From assembly GCA_003254905.1 (NCBI GenBank), contig QANU01011901.1, positions 656,691 through 720,690 on the forward strand: 64,000 bases of DNA. The letters are read 5' to 3'. This document shows, piece after piece, positions 57,941-64,000 of this stretch. The DNA is from Nissolia schottii. Lineage: Eukaryota > Streptophyta > Magnoliopsida > Fabales > Fabaceae. The position numbers and the translations under genes were made by a program. The notes below the pieces were generated by a model. The model was not told the origin of the DNA and ran no database searches. It saw only the letters and a list, made by a program, of their open reading frames with translations. Position 1 is the first letter of the stretch. The number at the start of each line of letters is the position of its first letter.

Positions 57941-60900
57941 GGTTTGACCCGAAAAGTGTATTGCCCGGTTCAAATATGGGTTTGCTGGCTCTACGAGGAG
58001 GATGCGAAGGGGAAACTAATGTAGGGTACTCAGGGGAATGGATTGGAATGAAGTGTTGAAAGGCGTGACGCAACGAGAAAAGAGTATGATCCAGATGTGA
58101 CGTACACTTTACTTGGATAGAAAGAATAAATGAAATGAAAGAAAATAGAATCCAAGAAAATAAAGAGAAGAGAAAATAGTTTTTTTTTCCCCCCTATTAT
58201 TGTTTAGTTTGATATAGAAATGGGAGGAAAGAAAGGAGCCTACTAAGCGGGATCGGGTTTAACTTGGGACCATTTTGGTCCAAGTAGTATTTTAACAATA
58301 AAAGATATATATCACAATTACATATCTATCCTTATTTTCTTTTTCTTAGAAAATTCACTGTAGAGATTTCTTTTTCTCCTACCTGTTTCTCCTCATCCCT
58401 CACCATGTGCCCCACCTACCTCATGCCAATCTCCGCCTCTTCATCGTCGCCCACTTCACGGAGCCGACGCCGGTGACAGTCCTTCCTCTAATCCCCCTGC
58501 ATTGTGCTCACATCTGCTCCGGTCACCACCGTTCGCTGGAGCTTTTATGTTCAGTTTTCAATGTTTACCTCTTCCCACTATTTTACCATGAATTGTGTTA
58601 CCCTTTTGTGGTTTAGATGAGCTATTTATTTAGGTTTTTTTAAATGAGCACAAAACCCATTTTTTTTTCTGTTGAAAATAGGTCACTTTGAAAAAGCACA
58701 ATATGGCCGTGGCAGTGGTCATTGAAGTGACTAAGATTGTCGAACTCGAAAGTTCAAGTAAACTTGTGGAGTCTTAGCAAACTCGACTCGTAATCTCGTA
58801 TGAGTTTGCATACGTAAAAATATATATTATAAGCAATATAATTAAGAACTAAACTTGATTAAATATTGTATTTATAATTGAAATTGAATAATGTTAACTT
58901 TAAATTAAATTAATAAAAGAAATATCATAAAATACACCTTAATGCATGGCACTTAGTGGTTATGTCATACTTTATTCAGTATCTGTATTATTTTATAGTT
59001 CAATAAAATATAGCTCAATTATGATAACTATATAAGATTAACTAAATAAACTTAATATACATTATCTAATATAAACAAAGTTAGGTAAGTATCTAACAAA
59101 ATTACAAAATTTATACATTTTAAGGTAAACTCATAGATAGATTTTAACTCGTAAACTCGCTAATAGAATCGAGAGTTTACTTAAACTCGTACGAGTTTAC
59201 CAAAAAAGAATTTACATAAATGTTAACTCGTTTTGTGTAGTAAAATGATATTCTTACGTGATCGTGGTGATGGGGTTAGGTAAAAGAGATGATGATGTGA
59301 GTTTTTGGAGCGACAATACTCTGAAGTAATCCTATTTGATCCCCTTTGCACTCTATCAAGTGCTTTTAACATCTGGCGGATCCGTGGTATGTTTCATGTG
59401 CCCAAGAACATTCTAACATTACTCCATAAATTGTGGCCGTTAATCCATAACTTCAAAATATTTTTATCTCTTATTTAATTCTTTTAAGCGTATTACTCTA
59501 TTGTTTATTTCACCCTTTTAATAATGAGTATACTTTCTTCTTTGAAATTCTTTTCATGAAACTTCTTTATTATACTCATTAATATTTTTATAGTAAAATT
59601 TTTTTAGACTAAGTCCTGTGATTTTTTGTCCTTCTCGTTGGGTTTTTTCATATTAAAAATTGGTATGTGTTCTCTACTTTATCTATTTAATTTTCACACT
59701 CTTGTATATATTACTTGCCATATATTATGTTTCTTGTAAGTTCAATTCAAGCGAGAAAGGTTATTATTTTTACTACGTGCTTGTAATTTTTCCGTTGCAT
59801 ATACACATTTTTCCCAACATTGTTGTGATTATGATGTTGTTCAAGTGTTTTTATGAGATTTGGGATCTTGGAAATTATTTGTTTTGTTTTTGTTTTTAAT
59901 GGAATGATTTGTATGTTTCTAGATTTGAGTTGGATTTTGATTTGGTTGACGGTAGGTATTTTTGAGTTTTTTGGGCATTAGAGTGGCGGTGCCAGTATCG
60001 TCCCCGGTGATTGAGGTGGCAACGCTGGCACGGGGCTAGTGGCAGGTAAGGGGACTAGTGGGTGGTGGAAGACTTAATGTTGTAAAAACTGTGAAGGGTA
60101 AAATTGACAAATCAATTAAAAATATTATTAAAATATAAATATGTCTTATTATTTAATTACTTTTTAGATATAATCTCCACCATTCACTATTTTTTTATGG
60201 CTCAAATTTAGGGACCAATTTGATCCCTAATTGAGTTTGGTCCATTTAAGTTGGAGTCAGGAAAGAAAACTTATTAGTGTCCAAATTATCTTTTTTATCC
60301 TTTCTTTTATAATAGAAAAAAAATTGATATATAGTTAAAATTGTAAATTTATGGTTAAAACATATTTTCTCTCTTTTTTTTTCTCAACTTTGAAGAGAAA
60401 TTTTTTTTAGAGGGACCTATCATAGATTTTTCCTCCCATTTTCTCTAATTATCCAAGCAAGCAAGAGAAAGTCAAAATTTCTATTCATTTTCTCTCCCTC
60501 TAATTTCTTTCCTCTTATTTTCTTTTAAACCAAGCAAAGTGGTAAAGTGATTATCCTTCATGAGAGCAACGCAATCCTTAATTATTTGTTAGAGTCCTGG
60601 TAGTTTGACAATATTTACGTGTGGTATATTGTGTCGACACACACATATTTATTATTGGATGTGATTCTTTTAAAGGTGTAGACTACATTAAAATTTTATT
60701 TAATATTAAAAATGTGTGTTGACATAATATTTTAGTAATAAACAAGGATAGATAACACAATTTTGTTTAACAAAATTGATGTGGTATAATAGACTAATAG
60801 GATAATATTTGATGTTTTTCTTTTGGTATCTTAGTCTTTAACTGAATTGTAATATACAAATAAATTCACTCACATAAATTTCTTATTCTATTTGGTTACC

Positions 60901-61187
60901 TGATTTAGTTTATGACAAGTTTTAGTGGTAATTGTCAGATGAAGAGAAAAAGTTATTTGTAACTGTTGTCAAAATTCTTCTTCTTTTTATATATCATAAC
61001 TAAGGTATCGTAACAATCCTCTATATATTTTTTTTAAGTATTCAATTTTAATATCTTGTTTGATGTTTAATAATGAAATTATATGAACAATTGATTTGTT
61101 GGAACTTGCAAGAGGGTAGATGACTAATAAATATGGTATTGCAGCTCGAGAGAAGTTAAAGACTGCCATAAAAAGAACTAGTTAAGA
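57941..61187. other. Intergenic AT-rich DNA with dispersed-repeat traces
   Basis: No supported gene. Upstream region of the hydratase-like gene. The words AAATGGGAGGAAA (near 58215) and, inverted, TTTCCTCCCATTTT (near 60430) suggest the ends of plant repeats. The stretch 58740-59240 is rich in ACTCGTAAACTCG-type words and contains the perfect 18-bp palindrome TAAACTCGTACGAGTTTA at 59182-59199. Confidence 0.4.
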
Positions 61188-62801
61188 CTAAAGCAGCCGA
61201 CGGATATTCACTGGCCAAATGTCATTGGGACCACCATCTAGCAAGCGCTTAGCGATGATGACATTGGCAGCTTCGGAAGGATGGTAAGGGTCCCAGAACA
61301 TATACTTGGATCGGTCCCAACAAACTCTCGATGTAGGACCACAGGGGATCAGACCCCCATAGCGACCAGCCATATGACAGCAAGCAAAAGATGGATTATC
61401 GAAACCTGCAACACACAATAAAAAGAGAGTCTTTTGAGCGTAAAAATACTAATACATCATAATTTTCACACCCACACTGGACATATATACCGTATGCTGC
61501 ATAATCCTGGATTATATCTTGTGTAATGTGGTAGACATCTGCATAAACAAACATTGAGCCCTTTAAATTTGAGTTTAGCTCGTTAATAAGGCCCTTCAAC
61601 TTAGTGTTAAATAACTGAGCTAGCTGATTGGGGAAAGCGACACATTTATCTCCAGCAATTGGGTTTGTATCCCTCTGATTCGGTATGCACCCAATAGGCC
61701 CCACATTAGCCACAACAATGTTTATAGCTCCCAAATTGAATAACCTCTGCAGATGGTAGAAATGTCAACGTACGTAAGCCGAGTAACAATAAAATTTGAA
61801 GGACAAATACGTTGGAAACAAGTATTAATTATGATTTGTGAGATATATTACAGTTAGCTGTGATCTGAGTTCTGATAACATGGTGTTCACAAACAGCTCC
61901 GGCGACTCCGATTTCTGCTCAGAAGAAATGATTGTTGGTGTTAAGTAGTTATTAATGAAATCGTTTGAGCCCATGGTCACGGAAAACATCGCTCTTTTGA
62001 ATAGATTGAGAGCAGCAGGAGCACCAATGCTAGAGATGATGTCTTGCCTGGTATTTGCAAAGTAATCTATCTGTGCATCCAAGTTGAGTCTTCCACCCTA
62101 TCAATTACATCACACGCACATTGTAATGAGTTATTGAGTAGTTGCAATTGAATGATTTTTTATATTTGACACCCCCCTCATGTATAGATAAAATGAGGAT
62201 GACAGGACTAAAACTCTAGACCACTTGATACTAAAACTTTAGTATAATGTCAAGAACCATTTCTCTCAATAAATTAAGTTATCGAGACAATCGAATGATT
62301 TTTATAATTTATGGCAATAGAAGTAGAAAACTCACAAAGACCCTTCCAGTGAGATTGAGAATTCCACCTCCACCAGAGGCATAATTGACACCCTTCAGAA
62401 CCACTGGTCCAACTGTAGTGGGTGCTAAGTAAGGTGGAGTGAAACCAAAACCCAGTTCCTGACCTGATGGTGCAAGAAAAAGTCATCAGAACAAATGAAT
62501 GTGAAACCCAAAGGATCAGAAAAGTTAGGGGGAAAGGGTAGTAAATCTTACCTATAATGTCTAAAATGGTTCTTCCATTGGTGAACCTCCCTGTTGGGAT
62601 TCCAAAATCAATACCATTGGGGAAAAAATTAGCCTTTGAGAGGGAAACAAGGTAATTATTGTTTCCCACATCAACAAGAGAATCCCCAAACACAAAATTT
62701 GCGTGTGGATCATCTGAAATTGAAGTCCTAAACAAGACCAAGACTATGAATACTCTTAGCACAATCTCAACATTGACTACTATATTTAAGTCTATACCCA
62801 T
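61188..62801 (-). CDS. GDSL esterase/lipase (5 exons)
   Basis: Exons: 62801-62552, 62463-62336, 62097-61852, 61746-61491, 61405-61188; GT-AG introns, phases join to 365 residues, the normal plant GDSL length and exon number. A secreted SGNH-fold ester hydrolase. The N-terminal hydrophobic stretch (about 8-24) is a likely signal peptide. Block I is [14 protein letters not shown] with nucleophile Ser41. The block II Gly is in [10 protein letters not shown]. Block III is GSND (Asn171). Block V is [10 protein letters not shown] with Asp332 and His335. All catalytic positions are present. The substrate (cutin, lipid or other ester) cannot be told. Its nearest neighbour is the hydratase-like gene, an arrangement I recall from Arabidopsis At4g16210/At4g16230. 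Confidence 0.93.
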
Positions 62802-62880
62802 TAGAAAGTGTACACTAAATTAAGTACCACTTCAATGAAGTTTTCAATCAAGAACCTCTATTTTGCTATGTATCCCTCAC

Positions 62881-62888
62881 TTTATAGA
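62881..62888 (-). promoter_or_regulatory. TATA box of the GDSL gene
   Basis: On the minus strand this reads TCTATAAAGTG, about 80 bp upstream of the ATG at 62801. Confidence 0.5.
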
Positions 62889-64000
62889 TATTAGTGAAGG
62901 TAATGTATCATACCGGATTTAATTGCAGTGCATATGAACCAGAGTAAGTCATTTATGTAATTGGTTGGATGTTAAAAAGAAAAGAAAAAAATGTATACAA
63001 TCATAAAAAGGAAGATTCACCGTTATGTTTCACCTAGGCAATTCTTAAGGCATTACAACCTACAGCATTCTCCCCCATCACTTCCTTTAGCGGGTTAACT
63101 CAATTTACTCTTTGTGGATGTTTCAGTGCATTAATGCTTTAGGAGGTTGGCAGTTTGAAAATCTCCTCCATTTATCAAAGTTCAAAACCATAGAATTTTC
63201 TCGTCTCTGCTATCAAATGGATTCCATTTAAATAAACTATTTAATGTTTGCAGAAACTTTCGCCATGTGGTATTTTCTTCACTGCTTTGAATGTGAGGAA
63301 ACCTACCAAGTGGCCATTCCTTTTAGTCCTTAATGGCGCAGCACAGCATATGGAAGAATGAATGTAAACACATGATCATTTGTTTAACACCTAAACGGTT
63401 TTCCAAAATAATTGCAACAAGATGCCATTTTGATCACTAAAATAATTGTAAACACCTTATTACTCATTTCATAATACATAATGGGGTTCACTTTGATAGA
63501 AGTTAATCTAATATGTTATGAGAAAAGTTACAAAAATCGACATTTTTTGAGTGGTCAAATTAATATTACTTTAATTACAACTCTTATCAGGGAGGAATGA
63601 TAATGCACCATACCTGTTGAACATGTCTAGCATCATGTTCGTCACCACGTGAACAGTGATGGGGTTGGGGGGAGCTTGACGATGAGTTATGGTCCATAAG
63701 TTTAGGTATTTCTTTATTTTTCATTTATTGGTATTTTTGACTTTGTGCCAATTGACTTTGAGTTTAGTTACATTTTTGTATAGTAAATAATTTGTATGAA
63801 TATAATATCCATTAATTAAGTCTGAAATATTATTTTTCATTATTATTGTCCACGCGCAGCGCCTGAAGGTATGTATGGCTTTTTTTTTATTCTTTTACTT
63901 TTATTTTTATTTTTCGTGATTGGGAGTTAGCGACGCTTTGGGTGTTATAATTTTTTCTCCTAAAAAATGTTCTCTACGCCTTGTTCTTTCTCTTATTTTC
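62889..64000. other. Intergenic DNA, no supported gene
   Basis: Upstream region of the GDSL gene. Nothing else recognisable. Confidence 0.5.

Noticed and set aside
57941-57973. N-terminal extension of the hydratase-like protein by 11 residues
   Set aside because: It would have to start at TTG; the ATG at 57940 matches the known family start.
57509-58024. 171-codon open frame on the plus strand
   Set aside because: Antisense to exon 1 of the hydratase-like gene; a composition shadow.

Overview
The window is nuclear DNA of a flowering plant, most likely a eudicot and perhaps a legume (the family guess is weak). It has AT-rich intergenic DNA, GT-AG introns, fossil Ty3/gypsy LTR elements, hAT-like repeats and plant-type promoters. 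All proteins I could recognise have their closest remembered relatives in Arabidopsis. There are six protein-coding host genes, all on the minus strand, plus a plus-strand snoRNA cluster and a diverged tRNA-Asn gene.

Layout. 1-2592: AT-rich, no supported gene. 2593-3093: intronless EF-hand protein of the AtCP1 type. 4.5-6.5 kb: cluster of hAT-like non-autonomous repeats. 6.55-7.45 kb: a plus-strand snoRNA locus not visible as an ORF, with Site II elements, a telo-box, a TATA box, one H/ACA snoRNA candidate and two C/D snoRNA candidates. 9689-15928: a 15-exon gene for a conserved membrane protein like Arabidopsis At5g58100. 17551-21288: a 4-exon clade-D PP2C phosphatase, with an assembly gap in its promoter. 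25068-25141: tRNA-Asn(GTT) with weakened stems. 27258-28928: the same 835 bp twice, joined by one N, probably an unmerged contig overlap. About 28.9-32.9 kb: fossil Ty3/gypsy gag-protease part. 34477-35547 and 41255-42250: two intronless E2 ubiquitin-conjugating enzymes of the PHO2-like type in direct orientation, separated by DNA that holds a hAT-like element with 8-bp target duplications and a diverged duplicated block. 44285-54439: an old Ty3/gypsy element on the minus strand, with both LTRs, into which a 2-kb long-TIR element has inserted. 56032-57940: peroxisomal enoyl-CoA hydratase/isomerase-like gene (ECHIA type, ends SKL). 61188-62801: 5-exon GDSL esterase/lipase. The last 1.2 kb shows no gene.

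The genes do not form one pathway, as is usual in plants. Two neighbourhoods carry meaning: the tandem E2 pair (local duplication) and the ECHIA-GDSL pair, which as I remember it matches the Arabidopsis At4g16210-At4g16230 neighbourhood. The most informative unlisted structure is the snoRNA cluster. Its box spacing, terminal stem and 11-nt complementarity to the start of 18S rRNA can be read directly. I saw no undescribed biological system beyond these.
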